This document shows positions 36,682 through 44,946 of a stretch of 54,099 nucleotides of DNA, piece after piece. The notes beneath the pieces are model-generated. The model was not told where the DNA came from. It searched no databases and worked only from the letters and a program-made list of their open reading frames with translations. The stretch is from assembly GCA_030447415.1 (NCBI GenBank), contig JAUJOZ010000010.1, positions 1-54,099 on the forward strand. The letters are read 5' to 3'. How positions within the stretch are numbered: the first letter of the stretch is position 1; each line of letters starts with the position of its first letter. Position numbers and translations under genes: made by a program. This stretch comes from Thermomicrobiales bacterium. GTDB lineage: Bacteria > Chloroflexota > Chloroflexia > Thermomicrobiales > UBA6265.

Positions 36682-37043
36682 ACGGATGGTCTCATCTCCT
36701 GGGCTGGAGCGGAACGGGCATCGCGCCGACGGGGTAGACTAGCAGAGGCGCGTTGGCGCACGTCGCAACGGACCGGGAGTTGAGCCTACCCACCTCAGTC
36801 GCACGGGAAGGACCTGTGTTCCCTCCCACGCACGGCGAACCGGGGTGACGGCCGCTGAGGGCGATGATTTGCCTGTCAGACGGTCGGTGCCACGTTCGCG
36901 ACGCCGAGATCGGCCACATGGGGCGCCTCGGGCATTGGGTTGGGAAGGGCGCCGAACCCCTGTCTACGGGACGAACGAACCGTCTAGCGCAGGCGGACGC
37001 CTCGCCCTAGGTTTGGCTCTTGCCTCGCATAGGATCCGACTTG
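36682..37043. other. divergent intergenic region
   Basis: It separates the aminotransferase and the molybdopterin oxidoreductase, which are transcribed away from each other. No consensus promoter or operator is apparent; frames in it are Arg-rich shadows. Confidence 0.4.
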
Positions 37044-39134
37044 ATGTCCACCGCTTCTCAAGCAACCCTCATCCGCGGCGCCTGCCCGCACGACTGCCCC
37101 GACACCTGCGCCACCGTCACCGAGGTCCGGGACGGCCGCGCCGTCCGGTTCTCCGCCGACACCGCGCACCCCATCACCCGCGGCTGGCTCTGTGCCAAGG
37201 TCGGCCCTTACTTGGAGCGGGTCTACCACCCAGATCGACTCAGGCACCCGCTCCGGCGGGTCGGCCCGAAGGGAAGCGACCGTTGGGAGCGGATCGACTG
37301 GGACGAGGCGGCCGCCGAGATCACCAGCCGCTGGCGAGCGATCATCGCCGAGCACGGGGCCGCCGCCATTCTCCCCTACTCGTACAGTGGCACCCTCGGC
37401 CTGCTTCAGCTCTCGGTGTGCAACGAGCGCCTCTGGAACCGGATGGGCGTTAGCGGCCTCGATCGGACCATCTGCGACGCCGCGGCGCGCACGGCGGTCA
37501 ACGCGACCCTCGGCGCCCGTTGGGCCCCTGACCTGCGCGATGTCCGCCACAGCAAGCTGGTCATCCTCTGGGGCCACAACCCCGCCAGCACCAGCCCCCA
37601 CTTCGTCCCATTCCTGCGGGAGGCGCAGCGGGGTGGCACCCACGTCGTGACCATCGACCCGCGGCGCACCCTCACCGCCCGCTCGGCCGACGAGCACCTC
37701 CAGCCCCGTCCCGCCACCGACGGCGCGCTGGCGCTCGGGCTGATGCACGTCCTCTTCGCCGAGGGGCTGCACGATGAGGCGTGGCTGCGCGCGCACGCTC
37801 TCGGTTGGGAGGCCCTACGCGAGCGCACCGCCGCCTACCCGCCCGACCGCGTGGCGGCGATCACGGGGGTCCCCGAGGAGACCATCGTCCAACTTGCCCG
37901 CCGCTATGGCACCACCAAGCCGGCGCTCCTGAAGTTTGCCGACGGCGTCCAGCGCCACGGCAACGGCGGTCAGACCGCCCGCGCCCTCGCCTGCCTGCCT
38001 GCCGTCGTCGGTCAGATCGGCGTCCGCGGCGGCGGTCTCTTCTATAGTGCGAGCGGCTACGTCACCTGGGACGCCGAGACCGTCGGCCACGCCTCCGAGT
38101 GTCCCCCGACGCCGCGGGTCATCAACATGAACCGGCTTGGGGCGGCTCTCACAGGTGAGGTCCAGGATCCGACGATTATGTCACTCTACGTCTTCTGCGC
38201 CAACCCCGTCGCCGCCAGCCCCAACGCCGGACTGATCGTCCAGGGGCTCCAACGCGAAGACCTCTTTACGGTCGTCCACGAACAGTTCCCGACCGACACA
38301 GCGAGATACGCCGACATCGTCCTGCCGGCCACGAGCCAACTGGAGCAGGTCGACCTGCACAAGCCGTACGGCCATCGCCACCTCCAATACAACCACCCCG
38401 CGATCGCGCCACTCGGCGAGGCGAAGAGCAACTGGGACGTGATGCGCTTTCTTGCCGCGGGCATGGGCTACGACGAGCCGTGGCTGAAGCAGGAACCCGA
38501 GGAGGTCCTGGCCGAGGTCCTCGACGCCACCCGCGCCACCAACCCGCTGCTGGACGGCATCACGCTCGACATGCTCAAGCGCGACGGCACCGTTCCCTTC
38601 CGCTTCGCCCCCGGCCAGGACGTTCCCTTTGCCGACGGTCACTTCCCAACCCCGTCCGGCAAGGTCGAGCTCGCATGCGAGGCGATGGCCGCCCACGGCC
38701 TCGATCCCCTCCCCGAGTACATCCCCCCGGTGGAGTTCGAGCGCGACGGCGGTGCGGGCAAGCCGACCGACTCCCGTCTGGTCTTGCTCACGGGCGCCGC
38801 CCACCACTTCGTCACCACGAGCATGGCGAACCAGCCGACTCTGGTGGCCAAGGAGGGGACGCCGTTCGTGGAGATCAACCCGCAGGACGCCGCGAGCCGC
38901 GGCATCCAGCCGGGGAGCGACGTGGTCGTCGAGAGCCCACGCGGCTGGTGCAAGCTGCGAGCGGTCGTGACCGACGACGTGCCCGTGGGGGTCGCCGTGG
39001 CGCCCAAGGGCCGGTGGGCCAAGCTGTCGCCGGACGGCCGCAACGTCAACTGGACGACCCCCGACGCTCTCGCCGACCTCGCCGGCCAGAGCACCTTCCA
39101 CAGCAACCTGGTCGACGTCCGTCCAGCGGAATGA
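37044..39134 (+). CDS. molybdopterin oxidoreductase (DMSO reductase family)
   Basis: About 696 residues. An N-terminal [4Fe-4S] site is seen as Cys14-x3-Cys18-x3-Cys22-x27-Cys50 (ACPHDCPDTC and GWLCAKV). The catalytic domain follows with WERIDWDEAAAEITSRW, the TICDAAARTAVNATLG region that may supply the Mo-coordinating cysteine, WGHNPASTSPHF, and a C-terminal dinucleotide-binding domain (NPQDAASRGIQPGSDVVVES). No signal peptide is seen, so it should be cytoplasmic. No iron-sulfur or membrane subunit is adjacent, so it may act alone, like many uncharacterised members. A TTG at 37020 is an alternative start; the ribosome site of the ATG is weak. Confidence 0.9.
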   Translation: MSTASQATLIRGACPHDCPDTCATVTEVRDGRAVRFSADTAHPITRGWLCAKVGPYLERVYHPDRLRHPLRRVGPKGSDRWERIDWDEAAAEITSRWRAIIAEHGAAAILPYSYSGTLGLLQLSVCNERLWNRMGVSGLDRTICDAAARTAVNATLGARWAPDLRDVRHSKLVILWGHNPASTSPHFVPFLREAQRGGTHVVTIDPRRTLTARSADEHLQPRPATDGALALGLMHVLFAEGLHDEAWLRAHALGWEALRERTAAYPPDRVAAITGVPEETIVQLARRYGTTKPALLKFADGVQRHGNGGQTARALACLPAVVGQIGVRGGGLFYSASGYVTWDAETVGHASECPPTPRVINMNRLGAALTGEVQDPTIMSLYVFCANPVAASPNAGLIVQGLQREDLFTVVHEQFPTDTARYADIVLPATSQLEQVDLHKPYGHRHLQYNHPAIAPLGEAKSNWDVMRFLAAGMGYDEPWLKQEPEEVLAEVLDATRATNPLLDGITLDMLKRDGTVPFRFAPGQDVPFADGHFPTPSGKVELACEAMAAHGLDPLPEYIPPVEFERDGGAGKPTDSRLVLLTGAAHHFVTTSMANQPTLVAKEGTPFVEINPQDAASRGIQPGSDVVVESPRGWCKLRAVVTDDVPVGVAVAPKGRWAKLSPDGRNVNWTTPDALADLAGQSTFHSNLVDVRPAE

Positions 39135-39186
39135 TGTGCGGGGCGCGCCTGACGCGGTGTCCGGGCCCAGCGCGACCACCATGCAA

Positions 39187-39223
39187 CGAGGCCGATCCGT
39201 CCCTGGTGGGAGGGTCGGCCTCG
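39187..39223. terminator. probable bidirectional hairpin terminator
   Basis: CGAGGCCGA (39187-39195) pairs perfectly with TCGGCCTCG (39215-39223) and is extended by a wobble and two G-C pairs. It lies between two convergent genes. There is no clear T-run, so it is a weak or Rho-assisted terminator. Confidence 0.55.
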
Positions 39224-39337
39224 ATCATTCTCGCGGCGGAGCTTCTCTGCTGAGGGCACGCGGCCGGGCGCCCTCGCACGATCCCAGGCGTGACGCGTCG
39301 CGTCGACCGCCCCGGCCAAACGCCCGGACGTGTCGTC

Positions 39338-39640
39338 CTACGCCAACAGCCGTTCCGCCTCCCGGCGGATGGCGTCCTCGATCCGCCCTTTGAAGGGCAT
39401 TGCCGCGAACGGCAGGTCGCCGACCAACTCGACCTCTGCGGGCCGGACATCGAGCGTGCCCGACACGTTGAACCCCATCGCCCGGAACGAATACTCGCCG
39501 CGCCCGTCGCTCCACCGCTCCTGGAGGTCACTGATCTGGCCGCCGTACTGCCGGGTCAGGTCGGCGAGGAGCCCGCGGACGCGAGACAACGCTTCTTCCT
39601 GGGACAAGCGGTGGGGAACGACGACGGTCATCTTTGGCAT
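39338..39640 (-). CDS. polyhydroxyalkanoic acid system family protein
   Basis: About 100 residues. It opens TVVVPHRLSQEEALSRVRGL, then YSFRAMGFNVSGTLDVRPAEV and LPFAAMPFKGRIEDAIRRE, matching the small proteins annotated as polyhydroxyalkanoic acid system family. They have a beta-sandwich, steroid-carrier-like outline, and their activity is unknown. The ATG at 39640 is preferred over an upstream TTG because GGAGGG lies six bases ahead. It is convergent with the molybdopterin oxidoreductase. Confidence 0.8.
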   Translation of the reverse strand: MPKMTVVVPHRLSQEEALSRVRGLLADLTRQYGGQISDLQERWSDGRGEYSFRAMGFNVSGTLDVRPAEVELVGDLPFAAMPFKGRIEDAIRREAERLLA

Positions 39641-40065
39641 CGGCAACCCTCCAGCAGCACGCAGCGGGGCATCGCGGGCCGCAGTATGGCACGGCGATCC
39701 ATCCCTTCGCTGGCCCGTCAGAGGGCCGACGGGTCGTCGCCAAGAGCCGAGGAGGGGGAGTCACGGGCTGCGCGAGGAGCCTGCGGTCCTACGTCCGGCG
39801 GCTCCAATCTCCCCCTCTATGATCCCTCGAGGCCGTGTGCTATCGTAGGAATCAAGGCTACGAGCCACTGGCCGATCGGTCCCCGATAGGAGCGACCCTG
39901 TTGCGACGCCATCACCCGCCGGTGCGTCCCCGCCCCGGCATCCCCGGTGAGGACGTCTGCCTGATGCTCGACGCACCGCTGTCCTAGCACCCTGGCGCAG
40001 GAGGACAGCGGGAGCGGGCGCGCGGCACAAGAGTGCGGCCCCCTCCCCATGCTTATGGGGGTCGA
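39641..40065. other. divergent intergenic region
   Basis: About 425 bases between the PHA-system protein (minus) and the MFS exporter (plus). No gene, palindrome or consensus promoter is supported. Confidence 0.4.
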
Positions 40066-41517
40066 ATGGTCGTGCACGACGAAGGATCCCGGGACCCAGC
40101 GGTCGCCGGGGCGGATCGAAACCCCAACCACGAGGATCTCCACCTGAACGGCACCGAGGCGCAACCGGCGTCCAATCGGCTGACTACCGGGCGGCTGCGT
40201 CGACTCCGCTCTCGGAAGCCGACTGGCCTCTGGCGTCATGCTGACTTCGTGCGATTCTGGGCGGCACACACTGCCTCCCAGTTCGGCTCGCACGTCACGC
40301 TGCTCGCCCTCCCGCTGGCCGCCGTGCTCACCCTCGACGCCTCCCCCGGCCAGATGGGCCTACTGGCCGCCGCCGAGCGATTGCCCTTCCTCCTCTTCGG
40401 CCTCTTCGCCGGCGTCTGGGTCGACCGTCGCCGACGCCGCCCGCTCCTTGTCGGCGCGGACCTCGGCCGGGCAGTCCTGCTCGCGCTGATCCCGCTTGGG
40501 GCGCTCGTCGGGTTTCTCCGGATCGAGCTGCTTTACGCCGTCGCGCTGCTGGCGGGCACGCTCACCCTCCTCTTCGACGTCGCCTATGTCGCCTACCTGC
40601 CCGCGCTCGTTCGCCGCGACCAGCTCGTCGAGGGCAACAGCAAGCTGGAAGCAAGCTACTCCGCCGCACAGGCCGCGGGGCCCGGACTGGCGGGTATCCT
40701 CGTTGGTCTCGCCACGGCTCCCATCGCCATCGCCGTGGACGCGGTCTCCTACCTAGTCTCTGCCGCCCTCCTGGTCCGCATCCGTGCCCCGGAGCCGGCA
40801 CCAGAGACGACCGCGGGGACAGACCACCCCATCCGCGGTGTTTTCCGGGAGATCGGTGAGGGGTTGCGACTCGTCCTCCGCCACCCTCTCCTCCGGGCGA
40901 TCACGGCCTGCGGTGTGACGACGAGCTTCTTCGGCTACGTCTTCCTGGTGATCTACGTCCTCTACATGTCCCGCGAGCTGGGGCTGGGGCCCGCGACCAT
41001 CGGTATCGTCCTCACCGCCGGCGGCTTCGGCGCCTTCGTCGGTGCACTCCTTGCCGGGCCAGCGGCGCGGTGGCTCGGCGTCGGCCCGGCCATTATCTGG
41101 GCGCAGGTCGCCTTTGCCGTGACCGGCGCGATGGTGCCGCTGGCGGTGGTCGTTCCGTCCGTCGCGGTTCCGCTCCTGATCGCCAGCGAGGCGGCCCAGT
41201 GGGGCGTCCTCACCGTCTACACCGTCAACCAGATTAGCCTCCGTCAGGCCATCGTCCCCGAGCGTCTCCTCGGCCGCGTCACCGCCACCTCCCGCTTCCT
41301 GGTCACCGGCAGCGCGCCGCTGGGCAGCCTCGCCGGCGGCGCCCTCGGCGGCTGGATCGGCCTCGGTCCCACGCTGGTCGTGGGGGCCATAGGCATGATG
41401 TTCGCTGCGCTCTGGGTCGCTGCCTCTCCGCTTCGCACTCTCCACGCCCACCCGCCCCACCCGGACGACCTCGCGCCGTCGAGAGATCAACCAATCGCCA
41501 CGCCCGCGGGAGACTGA
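40066..41517 (+). CDS. MFS transporter (MFS_3, drug/siderophore exporter type)
   Basis: About 483 residues with twelve hydrophobic helices after a hydrophilic N-terminus of about 55 residues. The conserved start FWAAHTASQFGSHVTLLALP and the loop 2-3 motif GVWVDRRRRRPLL are of the MFS_3 (EntS/TetA-like) type. Segments such as SPSVAVPLLIASEAAQWG-like helices and SRFLVTGSAPLGSLAGG near the end match this family. The substrate is unknown. The ATG at 40066 (GGGGG upstream) is a best guess; a start further in would also give all helices. Confidence 0.85.
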   Translation: MVVHDEGSRDPAVAGADRNPNHEDLHLNGTEAQPASNRLTTGRLRRLRSRKPTGLWRHADFVRFWAAHTASQFGSHVTLLALPLAAVLTLDASPGQMGLLAAAERLPFLLFGLFAGVWVDRRRRRPLLVGADLGRAVLLALIPLGALVGFLRIELLYAVALLAGTLTLLFDVAYVAYLPALVRRDQLVEGNSKLEASYSAAQAAGPGLAGILVGLATAPIAIAVDAVSYLVSAALLVRIRAPEPAPETTAGTDHPIRGVFREIGEGLRLVLRHPLLRAITACGVTTSFFGYVFLVIYVLYMSRELGLGPATIGIVLTAGGFGAFVGALLAGPAARWLGVGPAIIWAQVAFAVTGAMVPLAVVVPSVAVPLLIASEAAQWGVLTVYTVNQISLRQAIVPERLLGRVTATSRFLVTGSAPLGSLAGGALGGWIGLGPTLVVGAIGMMFAALWVAASPLRTLHAHPPHPDDLAPSRDQPIATPAGD

Positions 41518-41750
41518 TGGAATGGATGGAACCGGCCGGACGACCCCACGCCGTACCGCCAAGGCGGGCGCAGGCCGGCTACCGGCATGAGCCGTCGTGA
41601 TGCCCCGGTGCTCTCTCCTCGACCGCGGAGGGACTCCGTGGGTTGACCGCAGCGTCTTCGGCCCGGCGGAGGGCGCGGATCCGACGGCGACACTGCCCCC
41701 CAGCGGCCCGGAATGCGATGCGCCCCCCTTCACCTCGTGGAGAATCCTCA

Positions 41751-43097
41751 ATGACTACCACCACCTCGATCGACTGGGATGCCGCTGGTGCTGAGACGAT
41801 CGCCCACCTTCAAGCGATCATCCGCTTCGACACAAGCAATCCGCCGGGCAATGAGACGGACGCCGCCCGCTACATCGCCGATGCCGCCCGTGCGGAGGGC
41901 ATCGAGGCAGAGATCGTCGAGAGCGCGCCCGGCCGCGGCAACGTGGTCGCCCGACTGCGATCTCCACGGCCAACCGCCCGCCCGCTCCTTTTGATGGGGC
42001 ACACCGATGTCGTCGGCGTTGAGCGGGACGCGTGGAACCGGGACCCGTGCGGCGGCGACCTGATCGACGGCTATGTGTGGGGCCGTGGTGCGCTCGACAT
42101 GAAGAGCCAGGTCGCCGCCGAGTTGACCGCCCTGCTGCTGCTCAAGCGGCGCGGCGTGGCACTCGACCGCGACGTCATCCTCGCCGCATTCGCCGACGAA
42201 GAGAGCGGGGGCAACTACGGCGCTGGCTGGATGTGGGATCACCGGCGCGACCTTCTGGACGCCGAGTACGCGATCAATGAGGGCGGCGGTTGGCCCGCCG
42301 ACATCGCCGGGCGGCGCTTCTACGTCTGCCAGACCGGCGAAAAAGGAGCCTCCCGCCTTCGGATCACCGCGCGTGGGCCCGCCGGCCACGCCTCCGTCCC
42401 GCTCGACGACACCGCCATGAAGCGGCTCGGCGCGGCGCTGGTCGCCCTCCACGCCTGGCAACCACCAACCATCATCACGCCGCCGGTCCGCCAGCTGCTG
42501 GAGACGGTCGCTTCCGCCCTTGGTCCCGACGGCCCGGCGCAGGTCCAGGCCCTCCTCGCCAATCCGCGGTGGGACGATCTCGCCCGGCTCCCACTCGACG
42601 ACGAGATCCGCCTGGTGCTGCGGGCCACGACGCACAACACCGCCGTTCCGACGATCGTCCGCGGCGGCCACGTCATCAACGTCATCCCCTCGGACGTGAG
42701 CGTGGACATCGACGGACGGATCCTGCCCGGTCAGGACCCGGAGGACTGGCGCCGGCAGGTGCAGGAAGCCGTCGGGCCGGACGTCGAGGTGACGCTCCTC
42801 TCGCGCGAGCTCGGGATCTCGGCCGACCCGGCTTCGCCCCTCTTCGATGCCATCGCGGCGACGATGGCAGAAGTGGCACCCGGGGGCGTCGTCGCGCCCT
42901 ACCTGGTGTCGGGCGGGACGGACGCGCCGAGTCTGCCGGAGACCAAGGTCTACGGCTTCTTCCCGCTCGTCTCGACGGAGCGGGCGGCGCTCTACGCCAC
43001 CCTCATCCACGGCCACGACGAGCGGATCGCCGTCGAGGATCTGGTCGTCGGCACCCGCTTCCTCTACGAGGTGGTCACCCGCTTCTGCGGCGCATGA
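41751..43097 (+). CDS. M20 family metallopeptidase / deacylase (ArgE/DapE type)
   Basis: About 448 residues, ATG with GTGGAGAATCCTCA upstream. The di-metal site is visible: LLLMGHTDVVGVE (His and Asp), GRGALDMKSQVAAELT (bridging Asp), and the catalytic glutamates in FADEESGGNYGAG. A dimerisation domain follows (RLRITARGPAGHASVPLDD), and VSGGTDAPSLPETKVYG gives the late ligand region. Members remove acyl or amino-acid groups from dipeptides or acyl-amino acids. The exact substrate cannot be told; it is not next to arginine or lysine genes except the downstream lysC-asd operon, 80 bases beyond which the attenuator begins. Confidence 0.9.
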   Translation: MTTTTSIDWDAAGAETIAHLQAIIRFDTSNPPGNETDAARYIADAARAEGIEAEIVESAPGRGNVVARLRSPRPTARPLLLMGHTDVVGVERDAWNRDPCGGDLIDGYVWGRGALDMKSQVAAELTALLLLKRRGVALDRDVILAAFADEESGGNYGAGWMWDHRRDLLDAEYAINEGGGWPADIAGRRFYVCQTGEKGASRLRITARGPAGHASVPLDDTAMKRLGAALVALHAWQPPTIITPPVRQLLETVASALGPDGPAQVQALLANPRWDDLARLPLDDEIRLVLRATTHNTAVPTIVRGGHVINVIPSDVSVDIDGRILPGQDPEDWRRQVQEAVGPDVEVTLLSRELGISADPASPLFDAIAATMAEVAPGGVVAPYLVSGGTDAPSLPETKVYGFFPLVSTERAALYATLIHGHDERIAVEDLVVGTRFLYEVVTRFCGA

Positions 43098-43142
43098 TCG
43101 TTGGCGTGTTTGGCGAATCAGAACCGTTGGCGAGGGCCGGGG

Positions 43143-43171
43143 TTGCGGTTCCCGACCAACCCCGCTATAGT
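43143..43171 (+). promoter_or_regulatory. promoter of the lysC-asd operon
   Basis: TTGCGG (43143-43148), 17 bases and TATAGT (43166-43171). Transcription should start at about 43178-43179, the A of the leader-peptide ATG, so the leader message has no 5' untranslated region. Confidence 0.65.
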
Positions 43172-43178
43172 GCCTTCC

Positions 43179-43283
43179 ATGAACGACCGCGGGCGCACCA
43201 CCACCGGCACCATGGCGATGACCGTGATCTCCACGACGGAGATTACGACTATTCCGCCTGCCGGTTCGGGGGTGCGCGGCTAG
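43179..43283 (+). CDS. threonine-rich leader peptide of the lysC-asd attenuator
   Basis: Thirty-four codons from ATG 43179 to TAG 43281-43283. Nine codons are threonine (positions 7, 8, 9, 11, 15, 19, 20, 23, 24) and three are isoleucine (17, 22, 25); the segment STTEITTI resembles the E. coli thr operon leader peptide. The start lies seven bases after a TATAGT -10 box, so translation is probably leaderless. Its end overlaps the 5' arm of an antiterminator stem, as required for ribosome-mediated attenuation upstream of aspartate kinase. The function is as a sensor of charged threonine tRNA (and possibly isoleucine); the peptide itself probably has none. Confidence 0.75.
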   Translation: MNDRGRTTTGTMAMTVISTTEITTIPPAGSGVRG

Positions 43284-43346
43284 ACGAGGTCGCGGCGCAC
43301 CACCAGACGGACCGGCAGGCGGGAGCGGCAACGCACCCGCTTTTTT
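43252..43346 (+). promoter_or_regulatory. threonine attenuator: antiterminator stem and intrinsic terminator
   Basis: Antiterminator: 43252-43265 pairs with 43311-43324 (14 pairs, one G-U; core GCCTGCCGGT/ACCGGCAGGC). An inner stem GGTGCGC/GCGCACC lies within. Terminator: GCGGGAGCG (43319-43327) and CGCACCCGC (43332-43340) with a GCAA loop, then T6 (43341-43346). The two share 43319-43324 and so exclude each other. A ribosome finishing the peptide would cover the 5' arm and permit termination; one stalled at threonine codons leaves it free. Confidence 0.75.
43319..43346 (+). terminator. intrinsic terminator of the attenuator
   Basis: Nine-base arms with one A-A mismatch and a GCAA tetraloop, followed by six T residues. 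It lies 23 bases before the lysC ATG. Confidence 0.8.
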
Positions 43347-43368
43347 GTTTGAGATTTGGAGCTTCGTC

Positions 43369-44946
43369 ATGATCGTGCTCAAGTTCGGAGGGACGTCGGT
43401 CGGTGACGCGGCGCGGGTGCGGGAAGCGGCGGCGATCGCCGAAGCGCAGCCGATGCCCCGGGCCGTCGTCGTTTCTGCCGCGGGCGGCGTGACGAACAAG
43501 CTGCTGGAGGCTGCGCGCGCCGCGGCGGCGGGGGACACGCCGCAGGCGCAAGCCGCGGCGGCGGCGGTCCGCCAACGGCATCTCGAAATTGTTCGCGGAA
43601 TTGCCGCCACGGACGAGCGCTTGGTCGCGCTGGCGGAGTTGGATCAGCTCCACGCCGCGCTCGACGAGTCGCTGGCCTCGGTCACGGCGGCCGGGTCGCT
43701 GGCCGCGCGCGACACCGACCGGATCGTCGCCACCGGCGAAAAGGCGATGAGTGTGCTCATGGCTGCCACCCTGCGCGGGCGTGACACCCCGGCGATCCAT
43801 GTCTTCGCCGATCGGGTCGTCGCCACGGACGGTCGCCACGGCAGTGCCCGTCCCGACCGCGCCCGGACCCGCGAGCAGGCCGCGGCCGTCGTTCGCCCCC
43901 TGCTTGATGACGGTCTCACCGTCGTCCTCACGGGGTTCATCGGCGGCGCCCCCGACGGCTCGACGACCACACTCGGCCGTGGCGGCTCCGACTACAGTGC
44001 GACCCTGCTGGGCGCGGCCCTTGACGCCGACGAGGTGCAGATCTGGACCGATGTCCCCGGCGTGCTGTCCGCCGACCCCCGCCAGGTGGCGGACGCGCGG
44101 GTGGTGCCCCAGGTGAGCTACGACGAGGCGCAGGAGCTCGCCCACTTCGGCGCCAAGGTCCTCCACCCCCGCACGATCCGCCCGGCCGTGGCCCGGGGCA
44201 TTCCAGTCCGCATCCTGTCCACCTTCGCCCCCGACGAGCCGGGCACCCTCGTGACACGTGACTCCGCCGGCGCCAGCGACGGCCTGAAAGCGGTGACGGC
44301 GCTGCGCGGCCTGCTGCTCGTCACCGTCGACGTGCCGGAGCTGGAGGATCTGGCGGGCGCTTCGGCGAAGGTTTTTGGCGCGCTGGCGGAGGATGGCGTC
44401 GAGGTCATCTCCGTCTCACAAGCCTCCTCGCGCCGGCGGATGGCCTATCTCGTCGACGCCACGGCCCAAGGCGGGTGTGCCCGTGTCCAGCGGCGCCTGG
44501 TGGGCGTACTGGACGGCGCCGACTTCGAGGCCGACGTCGGTTGCACGGAGGACGTGGCGGTCGTCGCCGCCGTCGGCGCGGGCGCCGCCGCGCGGCCGGC
44601 GACACTGGCGCGGATGCTCGACGTGCTGGGGCGGGCGGCCATTCCGGTGCTGGCAACCAGCCAGCAAGATCCGAACGTGGCGCTGGTGGTCGCCGTACCG
44701 GTCGCCCACGCCGAGCGCGCCGTGCGGATCCTGCACGACGCCTTCATTCGTCCGCAGCCGGCGAGCGCCCGCGGGCGCCGGCTCCGCCGGGCGGAGTTAC
44801 TGGCCGAGAGCGAGAGTCGGTCGGTTGATAGGCGATGGGTGTCAGGGGCTGGGGGGGGGGGTGGGGAGTTGGAATGGCAATGCGCCGACTCCATTCGCAC
44901 CTCGCACCCCGCACTGCGGACCGAAGGGAGGGAACGACGTGAGTGA
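43369..44946 (+). CDS. lysC: aspartate kinase
   Basis: About 525 residues, ATG with GGAG upstream. It catalyses ATP-dependent phosphorylation of aspartate, the first step toward lysine, methionine, threonine and isoleucine. KFGGTSVGDAARVREAA opens the kinase domain; TTTLGRGGSDYSATLLGAAL and EVQIWTDVPGVLSADPRQV follow. Tandem ACT domains (LLLVTVDVPELEDLAGASAKV and DVAVVAAVGAGAAARPATLAR) give feedback control. The normal end is near RRAELLAES; about 40 more low-complexity residues follow through a G11 tract (44851-44861) to a TGA overlapping the asd start by eight bases. Losing one G would fuse the reading to asd. Confidence 0.94.
   Translation: MIVLKFGGTSVGDAARVREAAAIAEAQPMPRAVVVSAAGGVTNKLLEAARAAAAGDTPQAQAAAAAVRQRHLEIVRGIAATDERLVALAELDQLHAALDESLASVTAAGSLAARDTDRIVATGEKAMSVLMAATLRGRDTPAIHVFADRVVATDGRHGSARPDRARTREQAAAVVRPLLDDGLTVVLTGFIGGAPDGSTTTLGRGGSDYSATLLGAALDADEVQIWTDVPGVLSADPRQVADARVVPQVSYDEAQELAHFGAKVLHPRTIRPAVARGIPVRILSTFAPDEPGTLVTRDSAGASDGLKAVTALRGLLLVTVDVPELEDLAGASAKVFGALAEDGVEVISVSQASSRRRMAYLVDATAQGGCARVQRRLVGVLDGADFEADVGCTEDVAVVAAVGAGAAARPATLARMLDVLGRAAIPVLATSQQDPNVALVVAVPVAHAERAVRILHDAFIRPQPASARGRRLRRAELLAESESRSVDRRWVSGAGGGGGELEWQCADSIRTSHPALRTEGRERRE

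Noticed and set aside
41748..43610. Long minus-strand open frame covering the M20 gene and attenuator
   Set aside because: Antisense to the M20 and lysC genes; no domain, biased composition.
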